A stretch of 30,553 nucleotides of DNA from Acidobacteriota bacterium (lineage in GTDB: Bacteria; Acidobacteriota; Thermoanaerobaculia; Thermoanaerobaculales; Sulfomarinibacteraceae), in contig DAOWFV010000136.1 of assembly GCA_030637805.1 (NCBI GenBank), forward strand, positions 1 to 30,553, written 5' to 3'. The notes under the pieces were generated by a model. That model saw only the letters and a program-made list of their open reading frames with translations. It ran no database searches and was not told the DNA's origin. Below, piece after piece: positions 1 through 6,929 of this stretch (positions are counted from its first letter, which is position 1; each line of letters begins with the position of its first letter). The position numbers were made by a program, and so were the translations under genes.

Positions 1-579
1 CCGGGGGTCGATTCGATCTCAAACGTCTGCGGAGCCTGCCATGTCATGAACATGGAGCTCTTTTTGGCATCGCCTCACGCCGAGGCCTTCAGCGCCATGG
101 AGCTCGCAGCGTGCGAGGCGTGCCACGGCAACCACGAGGTCCTCCTGCCGAATGATGATTGGTTGGGGGTGGATGAGGAGAGCGTCTGCGGCCGGTGCCA
201 TGAACGCGATGACACGGGCGGCGAGGTTGCTCTGGCGCTCCGGGCTCTGATGGATCGAGGCGCCGGTGTCCTGCTCGACGCGCGTTCGAAGGTGGACGAC
301 GCCGAACGGGCGGGCATGCTGATGGAGGATTCGGCGGTGGCCCTCGAGGAGGCCTATCAGGAGCTGGTGACCGCCAGGACCCAGGTCCACCTCGTGTCCG
401 TGGCGGCGGTCGAGGAGCACACCGCGGCGGCCCTGGAGGCAGCCGAGTCCGCGCTGGCGGACGCCGCCGAAGCTCGGGAGGAGATTCGCTTCCGGCGCAG
501 CGGTCTGCTCATTGCCTTGGTTTTCATCCTTCTCGCGATCGTTGCCCTGGTGCTCAAAATCAGACAGCTAGAACGCTGA
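1..579 (+). CDS. Multihaem c-type cytochrome, membrane anchored (5' end missing)
   Basis: The reading frame is open from base 1, so the gene begins outside the window; the ATG at 46 is only an internal methionine. Reading from base 1 gives a CxxCH haem site (CGACH, bases 28-42) upstream of that ATG, followed by two more (CEACH and CGRCH). At least three c-type haems are therefore attached in the visible part. After the haem region comes a long alanine/glutamate-rich, probably coiled-coil stretch, then a hydrophobic segment (about 19 residues from SGLLIALVF) and a short basic tail. This suggests a periplasmic or extracytoplasmic electron carrier held by a C-terminal membrane helix. Tail-anchored cytochrome c3-like proteins of this layout occur in respiratory chains of anaerobes, but the partner cannot be named from this fragment. 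Confidence 0.8.
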   Translation, partial: PGVDSISNVCGACHVMNMELFLASPHAEAFSAMELAACEACHGNHEVLLPNDDWLGVDEESVCGRCHERDDTGGEVALALRALMDRGAGVLLDARSKVDDAERAGMLMEDSAVALEEAYQELVTARTQVHLVSVAAVEEHTAAALEAAESALADAAEAREEIRFRRSGLLIALVFILLAIVALVLKIRQLER

Positions 580-680
580 ATTCTCAATTCTCAATTCTTA
601 ATCCTCAATTGTCAGTTGTTCCCCCGACCAGTCGGTAATTGGAAACAACTTAAAATTGAGGATTGAGAATTGAGAATTTG
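578..680. repeat. Family C element: inverted AATTCTC heptad arms
   Basis: The left arm (578-620) repeats the heptad AATTCTC with variants; the right arm (644-680) is its reverse complement and has one unit fewer. The outer and inner edges also match (GTTGTT against AACAAC). The 23-base loop holds a smaller hairpin, CCGAC-CA-GTCGG. The element starts on the stop codon of the cytochrome gene and ends just before the stop of the convergent ATPase gene. It may act as a transcript-end hairpin for both, although there is no T-run. Confidence 0.85.
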
Positions 681-686
681 TGATTG

Positions 687-1283
687 TCACCTGATTCCTG
701 CGAACGCGTCATAGAGTTCCCTGAAGCACAGCCTTAGGTTGCCGTCGTGGCGACGAAACAGTTCTTCAAGGATGGGGTCGAGACGATCGGCGTGCTCAGG
801 CGTCAGCTCGCACACGAGGTCGGCGAGCAGCTCGGGCGAGGTTTGGCAGTCGACGAGCGTCGGGAGCCTTCCCGGTCGGTGGCTGGTGATTACCAGGCGC
901 CTGGCGTTTCGGCATCTCCTCCGCAGCATGAGGCGGCCCGCCGCGCCGAGCAGGCCGGCGCAGTCCACCAACACCGAGTGCCGGCCGTCTACGGGGTGGG
1001 GGAGCCGCGCGGTGACTGTGCTCCATGGTCGCCGGCTGGTCCCTGAGAGCGGCACGAGCGCCACCTCGCCGTCGAGTCGCCGGGAGAGCTCCTCGAGGAG
1101 GGTCGTCTTGCCGCTGCCCTCGGGACCGACGACATCAGCCCGGCCGCCGAGAGCATCGAGCCGTTCGGCGAGATCCTCCGGCTTCGGTCCGGTTGGGCGG
1201 AAACCGAGTGCATCGATGCGGTGACTGGCGAACGGGTTGTCCGCCGGGCGGATCCGGAGTCTGGCGCGCCGGTCAAAAACCAT
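687..1283 (-). CDS. Small P-loop NTPase
   Basis: This 198-residue protein has a clear Walker A motif, GPEGSGKTT at residues 53-61, and a hydrophobic strand ending VLVDCAG (104-110) that is a plausible Walker B. A basic segment and a helical C-terminus follow. No family-specific domain was recognised beyond the P-loop fold, and there is no signal peptide or membrane helix, so it should be a soluble cytoplasmic ATP- or GTP-binding protein. The ATG lies 11 bases inside the end of the preceding gene (1273-1653). This makes it the last gene of a translationally coupled three-gene operon with a DUF3592 membrane protein, and suggests it energises or regulates that membrane partner. The substrate is unknown. 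Confidence 0.75.
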   Translation of the reverse strand: MVFDRRARLRIRPADNPFASHRIDALGFRPTGPKPEDLAERLDALGGRADVVGPEGSGKTTLLEELSRRLDGEVALVPLSGTSRRPWSTVTARLPHPVDGRHSVLVDCAGLLGAAGRLMLRRRCRNARRLVITSHRPGRLPTLVDCQTSPELLADLVCELTPEHADRLDPILEELFRRHDGNLRLCFRELYDAFAGIR

Positions 1284-1653
1284 CAGGTCTCCCCAGCTGG
1301 ACCTCGATCGGCTGCGGGCCGATCACCAGATCGAGGCGCTCGCTCACTCCACCCGGGTTCACGACCAGTTCGAGCGCCCATGAAAGGGTGATCAGCTTGC
1401 CCGAGAACGAATAAGGGCCGTCGGATGCCTGAAGACGGAAGGACCGGTTGCCGTTCTGTCCGGGAACCGAGGTGCGGGAGGAGTCCACGATTTCGACGTC
1501 CCGGGTCCCTTTCCCGCTCGTGTACCAGAAGAGGCGGATTTCGAGGTCATCGGCGTCGGTGTCGAGCAACCAGGACACATCGCCTTCGATGATCTCACCG
1601 GGCCGGAACCAGGTGCGTCCTCCGTCGGTGCGGATCGTCAGCATGTCCGTCAT
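1273..1653 (-). CDS. Small beta-sandwich (arrestin-like) protein
   Basis: The protein has 126 residues. The frame is open further upstream, but the start chosen is the ATG at 1653, whose bases overlap the TGA of the upstream gene (ATGA), a standard coupling arrangement. The sequence is rich in alternating hydrophobic strands, with FRPGEIIEGDVSW near the N-terminus and a late LELVVNPGG segment. This pattern resembles the beta-sandwich of arrestin-like or Spo0M-like proteins; that is a judgement by eye, not a confirmed match. The last third of the neighbouring DUF3592 protein has a similar strand pattern (LGDDLRVEWRFTG), so the two may be related folds that pack together. No signal peptide or catalytic motif is seen. 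Confidence 0.65.
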   Translation of the reverse strand: MTDMLTIRTDGGRTWFRPGEIIEGDVSWLLDTDADDLEIRLFWYTSGKGTRDVEIVDSSRTSVPGQNGNRSFRLQASDGPYSFSGKLITLSWALELVVNPGGVSERLDLVIGPQPIEVQLGRPDGF

Positions 1654-3344
1654 CGGGCGGCCTCCGGCTTCAGCGGTAGGACGGCGATCGGGAACTCGTC
1701 GTCGACGTCGGGCCAGCGGTGAATCTCGCCCTCGACCTTGATCGACCAGACGATCTTGTTGTGCAACGCGGCGAAGCTGTGCATGGTGTCCTCGGGGAGG
1801 AAGACCTCGGCGACCCCCTTGCCGATCTCCCAATAGTTGACGGTGTCGATCAGGCCGAGGGTGGCGAAGACCTCGGTATCGGTGTGGGTGTCTGTGCCGC
1901 GTTGGTACGTCGCCTCCTCCTTCCCTTCGATGACGATGGTGAGGTGGTTGATCCGCGAGCTTCTGCCCGTGAACCGCCACTCGACCCGCAGGTCGTCACC
2001 GAGGCGGGGTTGCGCGGGAAGAAGCACCAAGTTCGGCCGTGGGTTGGCGAGGGCGAGCGCAAAGTAGAAGATGCCCACGGCGAGGCCCAAACCTACCAGG
2101 ACGAACGGCACCGTGAATATCGTCAGAAACCAGTCAGGTCGCCCGCTCTGCCATCCTTTGATGACCTGCCACACTAACACGCTGACAATTCCGTTCCAGA
2201 CGAGGGCGACCAGGACGATGCCGAAGAACTTGGCGGCCGGGGAGGTCGAAGATTCCAGCTCGACCGATTCGCCCCCGCTGGGCTCGGCGATCACCGCCGG
2301 ATCCGCTGATCTTCGATTCTTACGGGCCACCTTGCGGCTGTGCGCCACCAGCGCTCCGCCGGCGAGGACGAAGATCAGCGGCAGCAGACCGAGAAGGTAG
2401 GTCGGCCGGAAACTCCGGTCGAGGACGGCTCGAGTGGGATCCTCGGGATCGACCCAGCACCTTCCTTCGGTCCCTGGAGGGTATTGATCGACGACTTCCT
2501 TCTTGCCGGCATACCCGCTCGAGCTGACGTCGAGGAAGCCATAGCGGTTGCTGCGCCAGGTGCGGCCCGAGTACTCGTACTCATAGAGGATGTCGATTTT
2601 GTAGGTGGTGCCGTCGTCGGAGGTGTGGGAGCGAACGGTTGAGGAGATCACGGTGCATGGAACCTCGGGCCAGGAGATTGCGCGCACGAGCCGGATCATG
2701 GGCAGCATGAAGACCGCGACGAACACGACAACGCCGACGACAACGAAGACGAGGCCCATTACCAGAAGCACCCGATGGCCCCCTTGTCCCCGGGCCCCCT
2801 GTGAGATCGAGACAGTCTCCTGATCCGCCTGCGCCCGGCCCGGACGCCAAATCACGAACAGCCCACCGCCGCCGATGACGACGAAGACGAGCGGAAGAAG
2901 GACCATCAACGCCGTCCACGGCACCGACCGCTCGAGCACGGCCCGCGACGGGTCGGCCGGATCGACGTAACACGTCGTTTCACTGTCCTGCTCGTAGCGC
3001 AGTGCGCGGCGTTGAGCCTTGCCGAAGTCGCTCTCGGTGTTCGCCCTGCGGGACACCCGGTCGCCGAGGTGCTCCTGACCGTCGACCGCGTATCGGTATC
3101 GCACCGAGGCCTCGAAGGGTTGTTCATCGTCACCGCTGTCCACGACCTCGCTCGACACGATCGTGCACGGGGTGGGGTCCCAACGCCAGGTCGCGACGTC
3201 GCGCACAGTCTCACCGATGAGCATGACGAGGAAAAACAACCCCATTCCGAGGAACAGCCCGAAGAAAACTGAACCGACGAGCTTGCCGAAGACAGACCGG
3301 CAGCCGGTTCCCTCGCTGTCACCGGACGAGATAGAAATTCGCAC
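1650..3344 (-). CDS. Membrane protein with two DUF3592 repeats and a C-terminal beta-sandwich
   Basis: This 564-residue protein has about six membrane helices (near residues 22-44, 143-166, 192-217, 313-333, 371-395, 406-434). Two homologous extracytoplasmic segments lie between the helices. Each runs from W-x-x-x-PCTIVSS (54-65 and 225-235) to a closing CYVDPADPSRAVLER or CWVDPEDPTRAVLDR (125-139, 296-310). This is the DUF3592 signature, present twice, so the gene arose by internal duplication. Residues 436-560 form a soluble strand-rich domain that resembles the small protein encoded next. The start is a GTG with no strong ribosome-binding site. It is first in an operon with the beta-sandwich protein and the P-loop NTPase. 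The family has no established biochemical function. Confidence 0.75.
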   Translation of the reverse strand: MRISISSGDSEGTGCRSVFGKLVGSVFFGLFLGMGLFFLVMLIGETVRDVATWRWDPTPCTIVSSEVVDSGDDEQPFEASVRYRYAVDGQEHLGDRVSRRANTESDFGKAQRRALRYEQDSETTCYVDPADPSRAVLERSVPWTALMVLLPLVFVVIGGGGLFVIWRPGRAQADQETVSISQGARGQGGHRVLLVMGLVFVVVGVVVFVAVFMLPMIRLVRAISWPEVPCTVISSTVRSHTSDDGTTYKIDILYEYEYSGRTWRSNRYGFLDVSSSGYAGKKEVVDQYPPGTEGRCWVDPEDPTRAVLDRSFRPTYLLGLLPLIFVLAGGALVAHSRKVARKNRRSADPAVIAEPSGGESVELESSTSPAAKFFGIVLVALVWNGIVSVLVWQVIKGWQSGRPDWFLTIFTVPFVLVGLGLAVGIFYFALALANPRPNLVLLPAQPRLGDDLRVEWRFTGRSSRINHLTIVIEGKEEATYQRGTDTHTDTEVFATLGLIDTVNYWEIGKGVAEVFLPEDTMHSFAALHNKIVWSIKVEGEIHRWPDVDDEFPIAVLPLKPEAAR

Positions 3345-3379
3345 GGTCGACGTCCCGGTTCGATTCTACCCCGAGAGCC

Positions 3380-3466
3380 GAATTCTCAATTCTCAATTCC
3401 AACCCACCCACAAATGTGCGTGGGGCACCTGATCATTGAGAATTAAGAACTGAGAATTGAGAATTC
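3380..3466. repeat. Family C element: inverted AATTCTC heptad arms
   Basis: The left arm (3380-3400) has three AATTCTC-type heptads. The right arm (3434-3466) carries the reverse complement with an extra diverged unit. The loop is 33 bases and is unrelated to the loop of the copy at 578-680, so only the arms are conserved. It lies between the DUF3592 operon start and the end of arsR. A direct repeat GGTTTTTGCC follows at about 3477 and 3500. Confidence 0.85.
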
Positions 3467-3540
3467 TATTCAGCTGGTTTTTGCCAGGCCGTTTGAGGGT
3501 TTTTGCCGTGGTGTTGTAGGGAAGGCGCTGGACCTTCCGA

Positions 3541-3912
3541 TTATCCTTCGTCGGCGTGCTCTACGCCCGTGCCCATGAGATCGGCCACGTGCTGGTCTAC
3601 CAGGCTGTAATAGACCATTCGGCCATCACGGCGGGCCCGAACCAGGTCGCGGTCGCGGAGCAGGCGGAGCTGGTGGCTGACGGCGGAAACCGACAGCTCG
3701 GCGAGCACGGCAAGATCACAGACGCAGAGTTCTTTCGTAACCGTCAGCGCGTGCAGGATCTTGAGCCGAGTGGGATCGGACAGCGCTGAGAAGAGTCTGC
3801 TCAGCCGTTCGATGGTGTGGACCGGCAGCGCACGCTTCTGGACGAAGGCGACGGCCTCGGGATCAATCTCGTTGATCGTACAAGTTTCGTAGGTGGACTC
3901 GTTCTCATTCAT
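3541..3912 (-). CDS. ArsR/SmtB-family metal-sensing repressor
   Basis: This 123-residue winged-helix repressor has the usual length for the family. It shows the metalloregulatory box ELCVCDLA (61-68) with C63 and C65, an upstream cysteine at C11, and the recognition helix SVSAVSHQLRLLRD. The C-terminal helix carries D106, H108, H119 and E122, matching the spacing of the alpha-5 zinc ligands of SmtB (D104, H106, H117, E120). It therefore appears to hold both a CadC-type thiolate site and an SmtB-type zinc site. The family releases DNA when Zn, Cd, Pb or similar ions bind. No metal pump or metallothionein gene lies beside it, so its target may be itself (see the palindrome over its -10 box) or a distant gene. 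Confidence 0.9.
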   Translation of the reverse strand: MNENESTYETCTINEIDPEAVAFVQKRALPVHTIERLSRLFSALSDPTRLKILHALTVTKELCVCDLAVLAELSVSAVSHQLRLLRDRDLVRARRDGRMVYYSLVDQHVADLMGTGVEHADEG

Positions 3913-3918
3913 GGGCGC

Positions 3919-3947
3919 ATTCTCCCAGAATCCCGCTCCCCGGTCAA
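3919..3947 (-). promoter_or_regulatory. arsR promoter with overlapping palindrome, leaderless layout
   Basis: On the minus strand, TTGACC (3942-3947) and GAGAAT (3919-3924) are separated by exactly 17 bases. Only six bases separate the -10 box from the ATG, so transcription would start at or next to the start codon. The palindrome ATTCT-CCC-AGAAT (3919-3931) overlaps the -10 element and is a candidate operator for autorepression. Confidence 0.55.
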
Positions 3948-3988
3948 TCAGGACACCTGGGTGGGGGATTCACGATGTTTAATTAGCG

Positions 3989-4384
3989 TCAGCCCTTCAC
4001 GGCCTTGTGACCATAGAAAATCAATCCCGCCTCGCCATCCCAAGCCACCCGCCGGAACTCGAGCCTGACGGGCATGCCGATCTCCAGCTCCTCGGGGTCG
4101 GCGAGATCGCCGACCTGCATCATCACCTTGACGCCGTTCGTAAGCTCCACCAGGGCGATCGGTAGTGGGGACTGCTCGGTGTATCCAGCCGGGGGCACGC
4201 GGACCACCGTAAAGGTCACCACCTTTCCCTCGCGAGGGAGGGGGGTGGTCTCGAAGGTGCATCCCCCGCAGTCGGGACACACCACGCGAGGCGGGTAGAG
4301 AACCTTCTCGCACCCCTCGCAACGGGCGGCTTCGAGACGGTACCGTTGCGGAAACTCGCGCCAGGATCGCGCCGGAGAAATCAT
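3989..4384 (-). CDS. DUF35 Zn-ribbon/OB-fold protein of the HMG-CoA synthase-thiolase complex
   Basis: This 131-residue protein has an N-terminal rubredoxin-like zinc ribbon (C22, C25, C36, C39) followed by an OB-fold with the typical VVTFTVVRVPPAGY and PIALVELTNGVKVMMQV strands. That is the DUF35 architecture. In archaea DUF35 proteins bridge acetoacetyl-CoA thiolase and HMG-CoA synthase and help form a shared CoA-binding site. The start used is the ATG at 4384, which overlaps the thiolase stop (ATGA). A longer open frame upstream runs antiparallel to no recognisable domain and is not used. As third gene of the HMGCS-thiolase-DUF35 operon, its role as the scaffold of that complex is well supported by context. 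Confidence 0.88.
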   Translation of the reverse strand: MISPARSWREFPQRYRLEAARCEGCEKVLYPPRVVCPDCGGCTFETTPLPREGKVVTFTVVRVPPAGYTEQSPLPIALVELTNGVKVMMQVGDLADPEELEIGMPVRLEFRRVAWDGEAGLIFYGHKAVKG

Positions 4385-5544
4385 GACGCCACCTCCAGGA
4401 TGTGCACGGTGGAGCTGCCGCCGGAACCGCCCATGTTCTGGGCCAGGCCGATTGTGGCTCCCTCCACCTGTCGCTGACCCGCCTCGCCCCAAAGCTGGGT
4501 CGCGATTTCGGCCACCTGCGCCACGCCGGTGGCCCCCACCGGGTGGCCCTTGGATTTGAGGCCGCCGGATGGGTTCACCGGAATCTTGCCGTGCAGCGAG
4601 GTGAGGCCCTTATCCACCGCCGACGCGCCGAATCCCGGATCGAAGAGCCCGATTGCCTCGGTGGTCATTATCTCGGCGATGGTGAAGCAGTCATGGACCT
4701 CGACCACGTGCAGTTCCTCGGGCTTCCTCCCGGCCATGGCGTAGGCTCTTTCGGCGGCCAGACGCACTCCATCGAGCTGCGAGAGGTCGTTGCGATTGGC
4801 GAGAGCCATGGTGTCGGTGGCGAGGCCAGAGCCGGTGATCTTCACCATCGGCCGCTCGCTCCCGAGCTCGCGCGCCCGTTCCACGGTCGTGATGACCAGA
4901 GCGGCTGCGCCGTCGGTGACCGGAGAGCAGTCGAGCAGGTGCAACGGGTCGGCGACCATCGTGGAGGCAAGCACGTCTTCGACGCTTACCTTGAGGTGGT
5001 ACTGGGCGTGTGGGTTGAGCAGGCCGTTGGCGTGGTTCTTGACCGCAACCGCGGCAAGCTGCTCCGAGGTCGTGCCGTGACGCTGCATGTGTACTTGCGC
5101 CAACATCGCGTACAGACCGGGGAAGGTGATGCCGTGGAAACCTTCCCACTCCTGATCGGCGGCGGTGCCCAGGGCGAAAGTGGCATCGGCGCCGTCTACG
5201 TCCGTCATCTTCTCGACGCCGGTGACTAGCACCGTGTCGGAGAGCCCGCCTGCGACCTCGGCGAAAGCCATGCGCAGGGCGAGACCGCCGGACGCACAGG
5301 CTGACTCGACCCGCGCGGCCGGGACTCCGGCCATACCGAGCTCGTCGGCGAGCAGCGAGGCGAGGTGCTCCTGGCCGGCGAAGAGGCCCGGAGACATGCA
5401 CCCGATGGTCACCATATCCACCGAATCAACGCCGGCGTCGGTCAGGGCGGCGAGGGCCGCCTCGGCCCACATGGTGCGCAGGGATTTTTCCCAGAGCTCG
5501 CCGAAATCGATCATTCCAATGCCTACGACAGCGACATCTCGCAT
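4381..5544 (-). CDS. Archaeal-type acetoacetyl-CoA thiolase (SCP-x-like)
   Basis: The 387-residue thiolase has the nucleophilic cysteine C83 in VESACASGG, the HDCF motif (H284) and the catalytic histidine H334 in GHPVGATG. It ends with NMGGSGG in place of the second cysteine motif (CxG) of classical biosynthetic thiolases. This is the pattern of the archaeal/SCP-x subfamily that condenses two acetyl-CoA to acetoacetyl-CoA and passes it to HMG-CoA synthase. The ATG at 5544 is preferred because a GAGGGGGG sequence lies just before it and family members begin MRDVAV; a GTG at 5559 overlapping the upstream stop is the alternative and would add five residues. It sits between HMG-CoA synthase and DUF35, with overlaps on both sides if the GTG is used. 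Confidence 0.9.
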   Translation of the reverse strand: MRDVAVVGIGMIDFGELWEKSLRTMWAEAALAALTDAGVDSVDMVTIGCMSPGLFAGQEHLASLLADELGMAGVPAARVESACASGGLALRMAFAEVAGGLSDTVLVTGVEKMTDVDGADATFALGTAADQEWEGFHGITFPGLYAMLAQVHMQRHGTTSEQLAAVAVKNHANGLLNPHAQYHLKVSVEDVLASTMVADPLHLLDCSPVTDGAAALVITTVERARELGSERPMVKITGSGLATDTMALANRNDLSQLDGVRLAAERAYAMAGRKPEELHVVEVHDCFTIAEIMTTEAIGLFDPGFGASAVDKGLTSLHGKIPVNPSGGLKSKGHPVGATGVAQVAEIATQLWGEAGQRQVEGATIGLAQNMGGSGGSSTVHILEVAS

Positions 5545-5555
5545 TGCCACCCCCC

Positions 5556-6614
5556 TCACTCGGCCATGCGGATCTTGCCGCGGAGCTTGGCGTATGTACC
5601 GTAGTCCACGTAGATCTGGTTCTCGTCGAGTTGCTCGCGGGTCTTGGCGGCCCGGTCCCGAGCTACCTCAATCCGTTCCTTGACGCGAAAGACAAAGGAG
5701 TCAGAACCCGCTCCGGAGCCGAAGGACGTGAGCAGTACGAGATCCTCTGGCTGGGCGATGTCGAGAACCGCCGTGAAGCCGATGGGTGAGGCTCCGGAGT
5801 AGGTGTTACCGAGCCACGGCGACAGCCAGCCGGTCTCCAGCTGCTCCTGGGTGAAACCCAGTTTCTTGCCGACACGCATCGGGAACTTGCCGTTGGGCTG
5901 GTGGAAGATGGCGTGGGCGAATTCGCCGGGTTCGAGACCGGCCTTTTCCATGATGCCGCGAGCCGAGCTCATGGTGGTCCGGAAGTATGCCGGCTCGCCG
6001 GTGAACCGGCTGCCGTGACGCGGGTAGTGCATGTACTCGCGGCGCCAGAAGTCGGGGGTGTCGGTGGTCCAGGAGTAGGTGTCCACAACCTCGGCCAGGA
6101 TACGATCCTCGTCGTTGCCGAAGATGAAGGCCGCTGCGCCGGCCGCCGCCGAGTACTCGAGGGCATCCCCGGGGGCGCCCTGCGAGGTGTCGGCGCCGAT
6201 ACCCACCGCGTACTTGACCTCGCCCGCCTTGACCAATGCCTGGGCGAGGAAGAGGCCCTCCGTGCCGGCCTTACAGGCGAACTCCAGGTCGGCGATGTGC
6301 AACGCCGGCGTCGCACCGATGGCCTCGGCGACGATGGTGCCCGACGGCTTCACCGCGTACGGGTGTGACTCGGAGCCGACGTAGAGAGCGCCGATCTCCT
6401 CCGGGTCCACACCGCCGGAGCGGGCGAGGGCGTTTCGGGTTGCCTCGACCGACATCGTGACCGTGTCCTCATCCGCCCCGGGGACCGATTTTTCGTGGAG
6501 CTGCAGCCCTTTGCGGTAGGACGGCGCGTCCGCTCCCCAGACCTTGGCAATTTCTTCGAGCTTGATGCGGCGTCTTGGAATGAAGGCGCCGTAGCCGACA
6601 ATGCCTACGCTCAT
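5556..6614 (-). CDS. Hydroxymethylglutaryl-CoA synthase, archaeal type
   Basis: This 352-residue enzyme joins acetyl-CoA and acetoacetyl-CoA to give HMG-CoA, the entry to the mevalonate pathway. It shows the acyl-accepting cysteine C114 in LEFACKAGTEG, glutamate E82 in GSESHPYAVKP and histidine H238 in FHQPNGKFP. Length and motifs follow the archaeal group rather than the ~390-470 residue bacterial/eukaryotic MvaS group. It is the first gene of the operon with thiolase and DUF35. The ATG follows TGGAGGACCC, a strong ribosome-binding site, and a promoter is visible upstream. No HMG-CoA reductase or later mevalonate gene lies in the window, so the product's fate (isoprenoids or another HMG-CoA route) is unknown. 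Confidence 0.92.
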   Translation of the reverse strand: MSVGIVGYGAFIPRRRIKLEEIAKVWGADAPSYRKGLQLHEKSVPGADEDTVTMSVEATRNALARSGGVDPEEIGALYVGSESHPYAVKPSGTIVAEAIGATPALHIADLEFACKAGTEGLFLAQALVKAGEVKYAVGIGADTSQGAPGDALEYSAAAGAAAFIFGNDEDRILAEVVDTYSWTTDTPDFWRREYMHYPRHGSRFTGEPAYFRTTMSSARGIMEKAGLEPGEFAHAIFHQPNGKFPMRVGKKLGFTQEQLETGWLSPWLGNTYSGASPIGFTAVLDIAQPEDLVLLTSFGSGAGSDSFVFRVKERIEVARDRAAKTREQLDENQIYVDYGTYAKLRGKIRMAE

Positions 6615-6647
6615 GGGTCCTCCAGGTGTTGAGATCGGGTCGCCTGT

Positions 6648-6699
6648 CGCGATATTCGCGCAGCCGAATAAGTCTACACAGGCGGAATAATAGTGTAAA
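6648..6699 (-). promoter_or_regulatory. Promoter and leader palindrome of the HMG-CoA synthase operon
   Basis: On the minus strand, TTTACA (6694-6699) and TAGACT (6671-6676) are spaced by 17 bases. Transcription would begin near 6664, giving a leader of about 50 bases with a GGAGG site. The short palindrome CGCGA-TAT-TCGCG (6648-6660) lies at the start of this leader and could be an operator or a small RNA hairpin. Confidence 0.5.
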
Positions 6700-6716
6700 G
6701 CCGGCCGCGGGCCGCT

Positions 6717-6886
6717 TCAGGTCTCAGGTCTCAGGTCACAGGTCTCAGGTCACAGGTTACAGGTCGCACTGAAATTTCGATTGAATTCCTGCAATGTCAA
6801 CTGTTCTATTCCCTTTCTATACCTCTCATTCGTGACCTCCGCGCTTGCAAAAACCTGAAGCCTGAGACCTGTGACTTGCGACTTGC
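6717..6886 (-). repeat. Family A element: inverted CAGGTCT heptad arms with conserved core
   Basis: The left arm (6717-6768) has about seven CAGGTCT/CAGGTCA heptads. The right arm (6850-6886) has the reverse complement. The core lies on the minus strand at 6761-6800 and matches the cores at 15025 and 26480: TTGACATTGCAGGA, then CAATCGA, then GTGCGACCTG. It fills most of the gap between the divergent HMG-CoA synthase and pepP genes. Confidence 0.85.
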
Positions 6887-6929
6887 TATGACCGGAGACG
6901 GTAGAATCGGTCCCCAGTGGAGGTGCGGG

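Noticed and set aside
3520..3538. Terminator hairpin GGAAGG/CCTTCC after arsR
   Set aside because: Short stem, seven-base loop and no T-run; retained only as a weak structure.
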